In this document: positions 12,201 to 23,372 of the stretch, piece by piece
Position numbering within the stretch: the first letter of the stretch is position 1
How the letters are laid out: each line of letters starts with the position of its first letter
Assembly (NCBI GenBank): GCA_021613335.1
Contig: JAJTWR010000332.1
Location: forward strand, 845,001-909,000
Source of the DNA: Whitmania pigra
Taxonomy: Eukaryota; Annelida; Clitellata; Hirudinida; Haemopidae
Length of the DNA stretch: 64,000 bases
Direction of reading: 5' to 3'
Position numbers and translations under genes: made by a program
Notes under the pieces: generated by a model
Databases searched by the model: none
What the model saw: the letters and a program-made list of their open reading frames with translations, nothing else
Told to the model about the DNA's origin: nothing

Positions 12201-14953
12201 CTTGGCCCCTTGCTATTCATAATTTATATTAACGATTTACATAACTCATCATCTTTACTTACATTTTTATTATTCGCAGACGATACAAATGTATTTGCTT
12301 CTGGCAAAAATCTCAATGACTTAATTATCAATAGGGAGTTAACAAATGTTGACACTTGGTTTCGCGCCAATAAGTTATCTTTAAATGTCGACAAGACAAA
12401 TTTTATGCTGTTTTGCTCAAAAAATAAGGACAGAACCCATAGTATTCAACCTTGCATCAACAACTTACAGATTAAACATGTCACCTCTACCAAATTCCTC
12501 GGCATTATTATCGATGATAGATTAAACTGGTTTTTGCATATCAATTACGTTGCCTCCAAAATTTCAAAAAACATTGGCATCATGTCAAGGGTCTCTTCAT
12601 TTGTTGATAAAAAAATTCTCATTATGCTTTATTATTCTTTAATATATCCTTATCTCATCTATTGTAATATCGCCTGGGCCTCTACCTATCCCTCTAAACT
12701 TATCCACTTACTTACACTCCAAAAAAGAATAATTCGTACTATATTTCGTCTCCATCCACGTGCCCATACAAAGGACTTTTTTATTTCAAATGGACTTCTA
12801 AATATATATCAGATCAATAAATTCCAAACTTGCCTCTTCATATACAATTATGAACATAACTTGCTGCCTCCATCCTTTAATAATATGTTTTTCAAATCAT
12901 CAGATGTCCACTCTTACAATCTTAGATCATCCAATCAATTGAGATCTGAATTTTCCCGTACCACCTTCAAAAAATTCTCCATATGTTGCAAAGGTCCACT
13001 CTTGTTCTCCTCTCTGCCGTCGTCCCTTGTTTCTCTAAACAGTTCCTCACTATTTAAATCCCATCTTAAAAAACACATTCTATCCACCTGTTGAACCTGT
13101 TATCCACATTTCCACCTTATTCATTTTATTATCCTGGTTTTTTCCTCGTTGATTACATCGCTTATTCATTATTCCGATTATTCATCGTCTCTCAGTTGTT
13201 GCCATTAATTTTCACCTGTCGTTACCATTAGAAGTTTATATATATGCAAAGACCCTTTCAAACGCCCCTTTAAATTTGTCAAATTGAAACAACCTATCCC
13301 CTAGACGGGAATTAATTCCCTTGGGATAGTTCATTAATGAATTTGTGAATCTTTTTTTGGTGTGATTTTTTTTTTGGCTATTTGAATATAGTTTTTTGAA
13401 AATAAACGAATTCAAACCTGAAAAAATTATGTATAAAACATATTGAATTGAAAGCCAAATGTTTTTATGAGAATATAAACATATGTTGATATGACTTATA
13501 ATTGTTTCTTAAGAATCTCTGTAATAAGTTAACTAACTGGCATCAATGTGACATCATTTTTGAAAGATAAAGTCAGAATAAAAATTGATCGTGGCACTCT
13601 GAAGTTTCCCAGAGGAGACGAGCCCATAATAATGGTCGGCCCAGGTACTGGTTGTGCTCCATTCAGAAGTTTTATTGATCAGAGGTCTTCTACATCCATT
13701 GGAGGTAGGCTTTTATTTCATGCAAATCTGTGTGCTTGTTGTGTTGTTGGGAAATCTCTGAGTAAGTGAGGACTGGAAAGTGCTTTCTTATTTTAAGGGA
13801 AACTCATTTTGGATATTTATTATTTATTATTTTATACACGGCCTGGCAAATGCTTGCCATGCAGGATTGGGATTTGGAGTTGTTGCGGGTGACACGCATG
13901 CTAAATTGTGCTAGTGCGAGAGCTAGGAATGGTAACTGACATTGTTCATTGTAGTTGTGTTTTGAGTAAGGTGAATAAAGTAGTTTATTGTTACTGTCGT
14001 TGTATGGCAGATTAAACTGCAGGATGTAGTAGTTGTGATAATTAATATGTACATTTTTATAAATTATTATAAAAATATTGCTGATATGTAAAAGTTTCAA
14101 ATTATGCATAATTATGGAATATATTCTAGAATTTTATAACCATAGATAAAGATTAATTTTGTATTATGTGGTCTGTCAAGTTTCTCCACTCGAAGTCCTT
14201 AACAGGTAGTACCGCTGCCATCACCAACCCCAAGTTCTTCAACTAATTGACCTTAAATAATAATTATTATTTTAAATCATCTTCGCTTAGAAGCTAAGAT
14301 AACATTGGCTAGCTTAAACAAGTAATTGATATCTAATGAAACGTACCCGCAAGTGCCTTAGACACAAATATGACGTGGTCTTAGAAGTATCCTAAGATTG
14401 TTGTTTTTCTTGCAGGTTGTTACTTGTTTTTTGGCTGTAGGAATTCCAAGAAAGATTTTTTCTTCCAAGATGAGTGGAAGAAAAAGGAGGAAGATAACTT
14501 ATTGAGAGTTTTTCCAGCATTTTCTAGAGATCAGGTCGGTCATTAATGGAAGTTTCTTACCAGCCCCACCCTTCTACCTTTTATGTAATGCTCAATTGAT
14601 GTTTCAAATATTATTAATGCTACTGATGTTTCATGCAGGAGGAAAAAGTTTATGTTCAACATGTTATAGCCAAACAAGGACCTTTATTGTGTGAACTCTT
14701 GCTCCAAAGAAATGCTTATTTTATTCTTGCTGGGTTTGTTTAGTTTTAGTATTTGTATTTGGCATTTCAGAATTGTTTTGATTCTCGCTTAATTTGTTAC
14801 GACGACAGAAATTCAAAGAACATGCCAGAAAGCGTCAGGGATGCCATAATAGATGTTTTATCTGCAGACGGTTGCATGGCCAAGCGGGATTCAGAATCTT
14901 ACTTAATTAAAATGGAGAAGGATGGAAGATACCAGACAGAAACATGGTCATGA
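6241..14953 (+). CDS. NDOR1: NDOR1, NADPH-dependent diflavin oxidoreductase 1
   Basis: Seventeen exons join in frame to 623 residues: 6241-6378, 6465-6542, 6755-6852, 7032-7130, 7201-7302, 7376-7446, 7515-7629, 7709-7854, 7898-8065, 8258-8346, 8448-8495, 8573-8680, 8834-8948, 13567-13704, 14416-14534, 14639-14733 and 14809-14953. FMN-domain motifs are LFGSQTGNSEDVA, ATTGCGDPPDNM, GLGDSSYQKFN and CLGDDQHDMG. The FAD domain shows YCYRPRRTILE, RPRAFSIASS and GLCSNYL. The NADPH domain shows MVGPGTGCAPFRSF, FFGCRNSKKDF, YFILAGNSKNMPE and the terminal QTETWS. The family (yeast Tah18) passes electrons from NADPH to CIAPIN1/Dre2 for cytosolic Fe-S cluster assembly. The human protein is about 597 residues, so this one is full length. 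The start could also be the second Met at 6247. The exon 8/9 junction needs a very short 43-nt intron; exon 7 has a weak acceptor. Intron 13 holds a full-length LINE. An AATAAA lies near 14993. Confidence 0.92.
9213..9932 (+). CDS. LINE ORF1 protein (coiled coil plus RRM-like domain)
   Basis: The frame gives 239 residues from the ATG at 9213 (an upstream in-frame ATG at 9177 adds 12). The N-terminal third is charged and heptad-like, with runs such as KIKAKIVKSIREMIREEM and EENIRLKARIDAVETQL, suggesting a trimeric coiled coil. It is followed by NNLVIYGLPD and later RPIVVTFASKMVRDRVY, which resemble the RRM core of L1-type ORF1 proteins, and a basic C-terminal segment. The family role is RNA binding and nucleic-acid chaperoning in the retrotransposition particle. 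It ends about 210 nt before the ORF2 start. Confidence 0.75.
   Translation: MSRKNAKCEEFDEATVDNLADKIKAKIVKSIREMIREEMPGLVKSAVKEEMKTLIGKVSELSEENIRLKARIDAVETQLRANNLVIYGLPDASLAEVVATSSGDGTSRERGMNRRDTVQAIINCCNSKLGANISEGDIHSGYRIPSKSGPRPIVVTFASKMVRDRVYALRKALHKDRTSKIYINEHLTKPNSEIFARARKLVKDKKLLSAWTWNGHVYLKRGENSGPTRVQNLLDLEKY
10144..13094 (+). pseudogene. LINE ORF2 (endonuclease and reverse transcriptase), one frameshift
   Basis: The first frame (10144-11106) carries an apurinic/apyrimidinic-like endonuclease: LMHINCRSISNK, ILGVSETWLKN, IIYRPPGNS, IIMGDFNINLL and ISDHFPLHI. The second frame (from 11094 to 13094) carries the reverse transcriptase: VIPLHKSGDLNRICNYRPIS, FGFRKNHST, FLDLSKAFDTVNHEIL, GVPQGSILGPLLFIIYINDL, LLFADDTNVF with the catalytic DD pair, and LNVDKTNFMLF. 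The two frames overlap around 11094-11106 and are offset by one base, so the endonuclease-RT junction is broken by a single-nucleotide frameshift near 11100. All diagnostic catalytic motifs are otherwise kept. Architecture and tail fit the CR1/L2 group; the exact clade is not settled. Confidence 0.85.
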
Positions 14954-15745
14954 AATTTCGCATAATTTTCGATAAGATGAAACATTTTTTAAAAATAAAG
15001 GATTGTATCATTTCCACTTTTTGCTGATTTTTTGTAAAATCAAAAATTCTGAGTTTTAAATGAGACGTCGCTTGAAATTCTGGCAGTTACTGAAGCCACA
15101 ACGCAAGCTTTTTGTATAAGCTACAATTAGCTTATATGCTAGCTAATATTCAAGATGAGTGTTGCTTAAAGACAATTCTCGGCGCCCTGAGGGTAATATT
15201 TAATTTTAGCCAATTTTTGCTTTGCGTCGAAGCATGAAGCGGAAGTAAATTCACTAATCAATCTCAATATGGTTACTAAAAGCTGAGATTCGCAAAGTTG
15301 AGGGACTTGAAACTATCAGGTTGATTCCTGACATTCTCGGGGGATGGGCCACATCCGTTGATGGGTGGCCCTGTCGTTTAATTCCCCATTTAAACAATCT
15401 TCATTGCATCACTCAATATGCTTATAAAACAATGATTTAAAGAAATGAGAAGTGTTATCTGAAAGATGGGAGTAGTAATAAAAATGTTGCTTCACAAAGT
15501 ATAATAAATTTGAAATCGAACATTCCTGCATTTAGAGTTCATACCTTTTAACTTTTATTGCTAGTGACGTGTATGTAAATATCATTAAATAAACTAAAGT
15601 TCAAAACAAAAAATGGAAAAATTTTTATAATAATAAATAGCGAGCTGAACCATAGGCGCGATACGATATTAGTTAAAAAGAAAACAATTAGTTGAAAAAG
15701 ATTTGAAAATAAACCTATGATTAGTTCTTTATTTAAATATTAAAC
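14954..15745. other. Intergenic, NDOR1 3' end to first low-complexity gene
   Basis: It contains the NDOR1 3' UTR with an AATAAA near 14993. The rest is AT-rich with no supported open frame. A short GC-richer patch near 15340-15380 shows no recognisable feature. Confidence 0.5.
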
Positions 15746-17794
15746 ATGTCTAGCAGTGCCAGCGAAATCCAGCAACACTCAAGCAGGACTGATAATAAAT
15801 CGAAAGGGAAGTCTCGCACAGCAGATAAAACCGCCGCCAGCAAGTTTAAACAAGATCCAAAAAAAAAATCATTACACCATTCTAAAAATGATTCCTTGAA
15901 AAGTTCTTCTGGTAAGACAACTTCGGAGGAAGGAGGCCGCCGTAGACATGGCCGTAGTAAAGAGAGTAAGGACCTAGTAAAAAGTATGATTCTTCAATCA
16001 ATAGAAAAAACAGGTGGAACAAGCGCAACAGGTAAAGAAACGCCTGCTTCTGGAGCTACAATTTTGTACAAGGTGAGTGGTGACAAGTTGTCCTTCGCTT
16101 CTTTCGATCCTTATTATCCTACAATCGGTGCGAGGAGAACCCGGAAAAAGCCCTTTTTACCAGCGGTCCAGGAGGCCCGCCTAAGCGCCCACAAGAAACA
16201 TAGGCTGATCAACACAGCCGATGCAGTTCAAAAGAATCAACGAGTAATTGTTAAAAACGAAGCATTTAAATTGAATGAACTTTTGAAAGAAAGTACAGAA
16301 GAAGTTGAATTCAGTTCTGCTTTATTTGAAGACTCGTTCGATGATATCGCAAGAAAAAACGAGCAAGCTCTTAGACAGAAATTAAAGAAAGACCTTAAAG
16401 GAAAAAAGTCACTAAAGAAAGAAACCGAGGAAAAGGTTGAGGCACAACCCGAGGAAAAACCAAAGCCAGACGAAAAAGAACCATCACTAGTACCATCCAA
16501 AAAAATAACAGAAGATGCAAAATCAAAAGAAACATCCAAACAAACCTCCAAAGAGACTCAGGAAGTATCAAAAACAGTAACTACATCGGAGAAAGACAGT
16601 TCTCAAAAAACAGAGGAGACAAAAGAAGTTGGAATTCCTGGCTCAACTAAAAAGGAGTTAAAGGAATCAAAAGGAGCACTTGCTGAAAGTCTCGCAAAAT
16701 CAGAAGCCCAAGAAGGGCCTGCTAAAAAAGCCTCTGAAAAAACCACTTCAAAAGCTCCTGAAAAAACCACTTCAAAAGCTCCTGAGAAAACATCCTCAAA
16801 AGCTCCTGAGAAAACATCCTCAAAAGTTCCTGAAAAAACATCTGCAAAAGCTCTTGAAAAAACATTTGCAAAAGCTCCTGTAAAAACCAGTGTAAAAGCT
16901 TCTACACCAGTATCCGAAACTTTGTCGTACGGAGAAAGAAAGGAGATCGGAGGAAGCATTTCGGCCGAAGCGAGCGATGTAACTTCAAAACCTGGTAAAT
17001 CGCCTTCTGCGGATCGTGCGATGTCCAAAGATTTATCCAGAAAACCTGGAAGCCTACACGGTGTAAGCGCTGGACCCGTTGCGACAAGCGAGGCAAGGAA
17101 AAGAACTGAAGCCAAACCGGGCGAAAAGCCAAGGTCGCGCGCAGCACCAACCAGTTCTGGGGAACCGGCAGAGCAGTCAGAAGAACCATATGCTAAAAAG
17201 CCTTATACTGAGCGTGGAACTCTGGCCAAGAAGGAATCGTCTCAACTTTTTTTTGTGCCCAAAAAGAAGTCTCAGGAACGTCTTCCAACTGTAAAACGTA
17301 GCAAGAGAATGAGCAAACATGCCTCGCCGTTCTCTCCATACTACATTCGCCCAGCCGAGGGTTCGGTTTCATCATCTTCCGTCACAAGCGATGAAAGGGG
17401 ACGACCTCATCCCTCCGGCCTTTCATTCTCCAGCTTTTGTTTCCTTTATCAGGTATTTTGTCGCGTCATTCCCTAATTATTTCATTGACTCTGACCTCAC
17501 ATTTACATTCCGACCTTTTCAGCATTACCAAGCCGTCAATGAAGAAATCGCTTGCTGCTGTGAGACTAAACTGTCACTAGCAGAGCTTCAGTCAAGGTAA
17601 GCAGATACATTCTCTTTTTTCTGTTTATTTTTATGTATATTTATTATATATTTTTATTAATAAGATTCCAAATGCAATATAAATTGTTTAATTTTAGGTC
17701 GTGCAGAGAATTATGCGAGAGAGACGTTGATCGACGCCATGTTCATCACCCAACAGGTTTAACATTTTCTGAGTACAGGGTAGTTATGTCCTGA
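15746..17794 (+). CDS. Lys/Ser-rich repeat protein A with HPSG/HPTG motifs (function unknown)
   Basis: Three exons join in frame (15746-17452, 17523-17596, 17698-17794) to 625 residues. I do not recognise the family. The N-terminal half is Lys/Ser-rich and hydrophilic. Around 16735-16895 an 8-residue unit of the APEKTSSK type repeats about seven times. The C-terminal part is less biased: PYYIRPAEG, then HPSGLSFSSF, a Cys-rich helix-like stretch (CCCETKLSLAELQS, CRELCERD) and HPTGLTFSEYR eight residues before the stop. The HP(S/T)G-x-(S/T)F motif thus occurs twice here and again in gene C (23373-24723), which argues for relationship. A structural or basic nucleic-acid/tubulin-associated role is only a composition-based guess. 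No signal peptide or membrane segment is evident. Confidence 0.75.
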
Positions 17795-19543
17795 TTGGAT
17801 ATTCACGAAGAAGCTTTTAAAACAACGTATGACATACTGATATTGTTTATCATTACCTTTCATTTAAGTCATCTTGTATAGTACTTTAAGTGTGACATCC
17901 AATTTATCAAAAAAGCTTCGAAGTCAATCATTTTTTTGATCTCACCATTGACTTACTGAGGCATGTCTTTGTACGCATACTACAGGATCATTTTGTATTA
18001 GAACGCGATAAGTAAATCTAATTTAAATTGTGCATCGATGGCGATATTGTTAAAGCAACTCTCCCGTGGCTGTGAGTTTTATTCAGTGAAACTAAATGCG
18101 TACCACGAAACGTTAACATTTTTACACGTTCTAACACCTTGACCAATTGTGTTATTTTATTTGAAACTAATAAAATCTCTTATAAATCTCTTGTCTTTTA
18201 TCTTTTCAAATCTCTTCGAAAGTCTGACGAGATCAGTGAGGTGACTGCAACAGAACACTAGCAGTTTTTTTTAACACAGTAAATGTTAGTTGAGTTGATT
18301 ACATATTTAAAAAAATTAATGTCAAACTTTAATGTCTTTCTTTGGTTGCATGAAAATGCCAATAAAAGAACAAAGAAAATTGTGGAAGGAATTAAGCAAG
18401 GGAAAAGGTTTATCAATGCCTACTTCGGAACTAGAAAGATTAGCCTCATAAAATAAAGAAAAAACATTTTAAATAAAACAATGCATAATGAAATTACGTA
18501 TAATGCATTTATGTTCCAAATACATCCCCACAACAATTTTCACGAAATGACGAATGTTTACATCTCATCGAACAACATCGGATCCTCCAAATGAAATAAA
18601 AATCCTCTTCATATTTTTTGTGCTGCATCATTTCCACTTCAGGAAGATTGTTACCTAATTAACCTTTAATAACTTAATTATCAAAAGGAATCATCATCAA
18701 CATAATAGTTTACGAATCTTTTGCGATGATCAACAGAAAATCATTCCACTGCAACAGAAACCATGAAAACCAAGGGACAAAGTTCGCCAATTAGTTTCAT
18801 ATTTTTACGGAAAATGTATTTAAAAATATAAAAATATGAAATCGAAAAATTTTCCTGCAGATAATAAAATAGCCCTTGACTCAAATAACAATTTCCAAGT
18901 AAGATGAAACATGTATTTGTCTGAATTTCATTTTCATCAGAATAGAATAAATGAAATAATTATAAATTACATTTCTGACATAACTTAAATAAAATAATAA
19001 ATGAAATAATTATAAATTACATTTCTGACATAACTTAAATGAAATAATTATAAATTACATTTCTGACATAACTTAAATGAAATAATTATAAATTACATTT
19101 CTGACATAACTTAAATGAAATAATTATAAATTACATTTCTGACATAACGTAGAAAAACGAAAATAACCGACTCTCAGCATCACCTCATAAAACTTTATCT
19201 AACAGGTAACGTGTTTGTAAGTCTGTTCAGTAAGTTTTGTTAACAATCTAACTATTTGTTAATATTAGAAAGTTTAATTATTTTGAAAAATAATTTATGG
19301 CTCAAAATGGTGCAATAACTATAAATTTGTTAGTTGGTCTTTAGGATAATTATATCACAATGACTGAAGGTAAGTAATTCAGTCCAGGAAAGATGATGCA
19401 TCAAAGCATGGCTTTAAATTCACTATTTGTTGTAGGAATTGTTTTATGATTGATGAAATTGAAATGAAATAAACAACCCATCAATTTAAACAATTCCTTG
19501 AAGATTCAGTGAAGTACAGTGCTGTCAAACAAGAGATGATCAC
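17795..19543. other. Intergenic region with minisatellite
   Basis: AT-rich with no supported gene. It contains the 38-bp minisatellite at 18948-19148. A tiny ATG-containing segment at 19361-19370 followed by a strong donor (gtaagt) could be a leader mini-exon of the gene starting at 19544. Confidence 0.45.
18948..19148. repeat. Minisatellite, 38-bp unit, about five copies
   Basis: The unit begins atgaaataattataaattac and ends cataacttaa. Copies start near 18951, 19001, 19039, 19077 and 19115. The first copy is separated from the second by an extra 12 bases; the rest are head to tail and essentially identical, so the expansion is recent. Confidence 0.9.
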
Positions 19544-22531
19544 ATGTCACCTAGGAATCGTTTTTCAAGTTTCTACAAAGAACCAGGAGAATCACATGAA
19601 ACAGCGAAGAAAGGGCCTTTGAACAGCCAGGAATACATGAATGCCTCTTTAAAGATGCCAAGAGAAAGCGAAAGTTTAAATAAATGCGCCAAACCTAAGA
19701 AAAAATATTCTGACTCCTCCAGTGCAAAAAGTAAAATGCTAAAAAAAATTCTGGATCTAATTATCGATGAAGATTGTGCCACGAACCGACACAAAAAAGT
19801 AAGCCATAAGCAAGGCCTAAAATGTCTAACTAAGGATGATTTAAAAGAAGAAAATATAGATCTACTGATTTATAAGTTGGAAAATTGTTTAAATAAATCT
19901 GTTGTTCATAAACTGGAAAACGTTTTGGATTTGCTCAAGCAAATAAAAAACGGCAGGACGAGGGCAGATTCACTCAGATGTTTTCCAGAAAAATATTTCG
20001 ACGATGATTCCATTGAAGCTTCACTGAAATCAGATCATGATCCAGTTTATGACTATATGTTGTCCAATAAGTGTCAGCAGAAGCATGATTTCAACAAACC
20101 AGACTACGAACAATCGTTCAGAAAGCATAAAAAATTGATGGAACGAGACAGTTGTGAGATAGGTGTGAATATCAGCAACTCACCATCAACTGAAGATGAA
20201 CATGCATCTCTGGAAGTGAAAGGCAGCTTTACTTCTGAAACTTCCAACAAAGGCAAATTGAAGAATGGATGCGGAGATGGCAAAAAATGTTCTGTGGCTG
20301 TGCAGTGTTCGCAGGACATAAAATACGCGACGATGTCGACCAACACATTCAAAGAGAGATCATTTCTGCGTGAGGAGATTGATTCTGATGATGTCTCAAA
20401 TACGGGTGGCTGGATTTTATGCAAAAGTTTGTTAAGCTCAGCTTCCAATATCAGCATCATCACGACAAGACAGCAATTGATTTCCGCAACAGAAGGAAAA
20501 ACCCAGTTCAACTGGGAAAGAATGTCCAGCTTCTATGAAGAACGCGATCAGAAGAAGACGTTTTCCAACGAGAGTGCCGCTAACAGAATCCAGCATTATG
20601 AATTTTATGACCCTAGTGCTGGTTTCAATGAAATATCAAAAATCGGGAATTACAGAGGGGGTGACCTTAAACAAGGAATGCAAAAAGTTGATTTGAAAAA
20701 GTCCGAAAGTTGCATAAAATTTCTCAAAGTTTGCCATGCTTGTCAAGCAAGAACTCAGAATCCAGAATCAAAAGTGAAAAAGAATCGCGTCAAAGTAAAC
20801 ATCGCAAAGAGGGGAACCAAAACCAACAATCATCGATGGTGTGAGGAAGAAAGAAATAAAAAAGTCCTGAATGACCCATTCGGCTTCAAGTTAACTGGAA
20901 AATACAAAGACAGAAAATATTGCAAGAACAAAAAGACTTGCAAGCAAAAGGTCAATGAATATAAAAGGCAAAGCTCCACATATTCGACTGGCTGTGAATA
21001 TTTCTCTACAAAAGCCAAACCTAACACAGTAGAAAGCAAATGCGGAGGAAGCAGTGTTGTCAATTTTGGAAGTGATGGAAGTGATTCAGATTTCAAGGAA
21101 AACAAAATTGAAACCAAATCGACAAGTGTCTCAAGCTCGAATTTCAACGAAACAAAAAATAACGTCAACTATTGCCGAGCAAAATTGTTTTCCAGCAATT
21201 GCAACAGCAATTATGTTGACCAAGACGATGGAGAAAAACCTGAGAAGGTTATGGAATATTTCATGTTTCCAGAAAAGGAAGAAAATCCAGAAAATGAAGC
21301 GGAACTGGAGGAAGACGAGCAAGGAATGAACGAAGAAAATTCTCCAAAGTCTTCCAGCTCTGAAACGTCTCCAAAGTCTCCCAGCTCTAAAACGTCTCCA
21401 AAGTCTCCCAGCTCTGAAACGTCTCCAAAGTCTCCCAGCTCTGAAACGTCTCCAAAGTCTCCCAGCTCTGAAACGTCTCCAAAGTCTCCCAGCTCGGAAA
21501 ATTCTCCAAAGTCTCCCAGCGAAGCTCGTTTCAGCAAGACGGACTCGAAAACTGATGAATTTATGGCAAGTTCTTCGAATGAGAAACTTTTAGTGAAGAT
21601 AAAAAAGTCACTCCGATCGAGTATATCAGATTTTATCAAAAGGAAAGCCTCTAGAAGCAAAAGTTCCGCAAGTTTAAAAAGCGGTCATGACGAAATTCAA
21701 CTACACAAACCAATTGATTCAATGAAAACTGGTAAAGCGAAAAAAATTATAGATTTCCTTGAAAAGGAATTAGACATTGACCATAACGACGCTTTTGTGT
21801 TGGTTTTCACGAATAGAGACGATTCAAAAGTGAAGGCCAAGCAAATTAGCGGAAGTAGGAACAGCATTAAAGTTCTGAATTTAAACAAAACGGAAGAGAA
21901 AGGCGATGCCCGAGGAAAATCCTCATTCAACGGATTGAATAAAAGAACAATAAGCTTCGATACGAAAACCACGACCATTGGTTTGAAGGCGGATGAAATG
22001 TACGAGCGAAAAGCATTTGAGGAGGACGTCGTTAAAATGAAATTAAAAGATTTCAGGAGTAACGAGCACACGAAATCAGAACCAGCTAAAGACGCCGATG
22101 AGCCTTGGGGCATTGGTGAAATGAGCAGATATCGTCCGCTCGACAGTTGCCAAAGTAAAATAAGAGAACAACAACCAGAAATTAGTTTTTGGCAGAAATC
22201 CAAGCATAGAGGTGGCATGAAATGCCAATTTGACATCTCCGAATACGCTTTAAAAGTTGATCAAGTCCAGAAATCGAACCAAAAGAACCCAAAAGAAGAG
22301 AAGTGCCGAGCACAAGAACAACAAACTGAGGCGCCTACAAATACGCAGGAAAAGTTGGCTTGTATCGGTCAAAATCAGTGTGGTGACGGATGTGATGGAT
22401 GCGTTTTGCAAAAGAAACCACGGGATAACAATTACGTCATCAACTTGGAACCTTCAAGATCTAAGGAATTATGTTTTGATCTTTATTGTCCCTTTGTGCC
22501 TCATGTTTTCTATGAAGAACGACGATGTTAA
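19544..22531 (+). CDS. Large hydrophilic protein B with SPKSPSSET repeats (function unknown)
   Basis: A single 995-residue open frame from the ATG at 19544. I do not recognise the family. It is rich in Lys, Ser, Asn and Glu with scattered Cys, has no signal peptide or membrane segment, and contains about seven tandem copies of a 9-residue unit (ETSPKSPSS type) at 21337-21520 preceded by a Glu-rich stretch. The C-terminus is Cys-bearing (CGDGCDGC, then ELCFDLYCPF and a final ERRC). SP-type repeats suggest proline-directed phosphorylation, an inference. A coding mini-exon (M-T-E) at 19361-19370 could precede it: its donor is gtaagt, but the matching acceptors near 19514 or 19535 are weak. It sits in a run of same-strand low-complexity genes. 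Confidence 0.75.
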   Translation: MSPRNRFSSFYKEPGESHETAKKGPLNSQEYMNASLKMPRESESLNKCAKPKKKYSDSSSAKSKMLKKILDLIIDEDCATNRHKKVSHKQGLKCLTKDDLKEENIDLLIYKLENCLNKSVVHKLENVLDLLKQIKNGRTRADSLRCFPEKYFDDDSIEASLKSDHDPVYDYMLSNKCQQKHDFNKPDYEQSFRKHKKLMERDSCEIGVNISNSPSTEDEHASLEVKGSFTSETSNKGKLKNGCGDGKKCSVAVQCSQDIKYATMSTNTFKERSFLREEIDSDDVSNTGGWILCKSLLSSASNISIITTRQQLISATEGKTQFNWERMSSFYEERDQKKTFSNESAANRIQHYEFYDPSAGFNEISKIGNYRGGDLKQGMQKVDLKKSESCIKFLKVCHACQARTQNPESKVKKNRVKVNIAKRGTKTNNHRWCEEERNKKVLNDPFGFKLTGKYKDRKYCKNKKTCKQKVNEYKRQSSTYSTGCEYFSTKAKPNTVESKCGGSSVVNFGSDGSDSDFKENKIETKSTSVSSSNFNETKNNVNYCRAKLFSSNCNSNYVDQDDGEKPEKVMEYFMFPEKEENPENEAELEEDEQGMNEENSPKSSSSETSPKSPSSKTSPKSPSSETSPKSPSSETSPKSPSSETSPKSPSSENSPKSPSEARFSKTDSKTDEFMASSSNEKLLVKIKKSLRSSISDFIKRKASRSKSSASLKSGHDEIQLHKPIDSMKTGKAKKIIDFLEKELDIDHNDAFVLVFTNRDDSKVKAKQISGSRNSIKVLNLNKTEEKGDARGKSSFNGLNKRTISFDTKTTTIGLKADEMYERKAFEEDVVKMKLKDFRSNEHTKSEPAKDADEPWGIGEMSRYRPLDSCQSKIREQQPEISFWQKSKHRGGMKCQFDISEYALKVDQVQKSNQKNPKEEKCRAQEQQTEAPTNTQEKLACIGQNQCGDGCDGCVLQKKPRDNNYVINLEPSRSKELCFDLYCPFVPHVFYEERRC

Positions 22532-23372
22532 CACTTTTATTAAGTTAACATTTTTAACACTCACTTTCAGGAACTGAATTTGTTATCAAAAAGCCAAACT
22601 GATAGCCAAAATGATAGAAAACTGAAATAAGCCTATTAATAAATAATAAAATTGTAACTTTTAATTTAAGCGGAATAAATGAAACTTTTAATTCACCCCA
22701 ACTTTTTTCAGTAGAAATTGGTTTAAAGGTTTATTTAAAAGAATGTTAATTATTTATATTAGTGTGTATTCACAAACTCTGTTCAGTTGATTTCGTGAGG
22801 TGCTAAATACTCGATAACGTTTTAAATAATAATCGAAGTTTAATCCATTATCACAGAATAGTTAACTCAAACGTTTCAAATTACTTGCCGATAATCAAGA
22901 GAGGAACTCGGATAGTTTGAAATTGTAATTAAAATTTTACCAATCTTCAGAAATAGCTTTAATTTTTATATTAGGAAAGAAAAATTGATCACAACATAAA
23001 GAAAATGACTAAATGACCATTTTGATCGAACATAAAGGAGACGTTAAATATTCTTTGCTGACGCAATCGATAAGATATTCAGCCGACATATTTACAAATG
23101 CCACAAAAACCGTGCAACATGTTTCACGTCTAAAAATATCGTCAATTTATTCACATAAAAAAATAGCATAAACATCGGTCAAGCATTTGTTCAACCTGCT
23201 TTTTTCCTTGAAGGCATCAATCAATCAGCCAATAGCTTGGACAAGAGAGACGCTTGAATAAAGGAATATTTTAGCTTCGGAAATTATGACTTAGTAGTCT
23301 TATGTCGTTTGTTACGAATGTTTATAGTTCCCTGATTGAGAAGAAATTACATAAATTCGTTTAATCGCCATC
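22532..23372. other. Intergenic, AT-rich, nothing supported
   Basis: No open frame, repeat or RNA gene that I can support. It must hold the 3' UTR of gene B and the promoter of gene C. Confidence 0.5.

Larger units (their letters stand above)
8990..13420 (+). mobile_element. Near-complete non-LTR retrotransposon (CR1/L2-like LINE) in NDOR1 intron 13
   Basis: The element lies in the sense orientation between NDOR1 exons 13 (ends 8948) and 14 (starts 13567). It has a GC-richer leader near 8990-9210, an ORF1 (9213-9932) and an ORF2 with apurinic endonuclease and reverse transcriptase domains (10144-13094). It ends in a tail around aaaataaacgaattcaaa (near 13398-13415), typical of CR1/Jockey-superfamily elements that lack a long poly(A). 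No RNase H domain is seen after the RT. Outer borders are estimates; I could not identify a target-site duplication. Only one frame break is seen across about 3.9 kb of coding sequence, so the insertion looks young. Confidence 0.85.

Noticed and set aside
18948..19148. Possible CRISPR-like array
   Set aside because: Copies are head to tail without unique spacers and the genome is clearly eukaryotic; it is a minisatellite.
21211..21660. 149-codon minus-strand frame with LGDFGDVSE repeats
   Set aside because: Antisense of the SPKSPSSET repeat of gene B.
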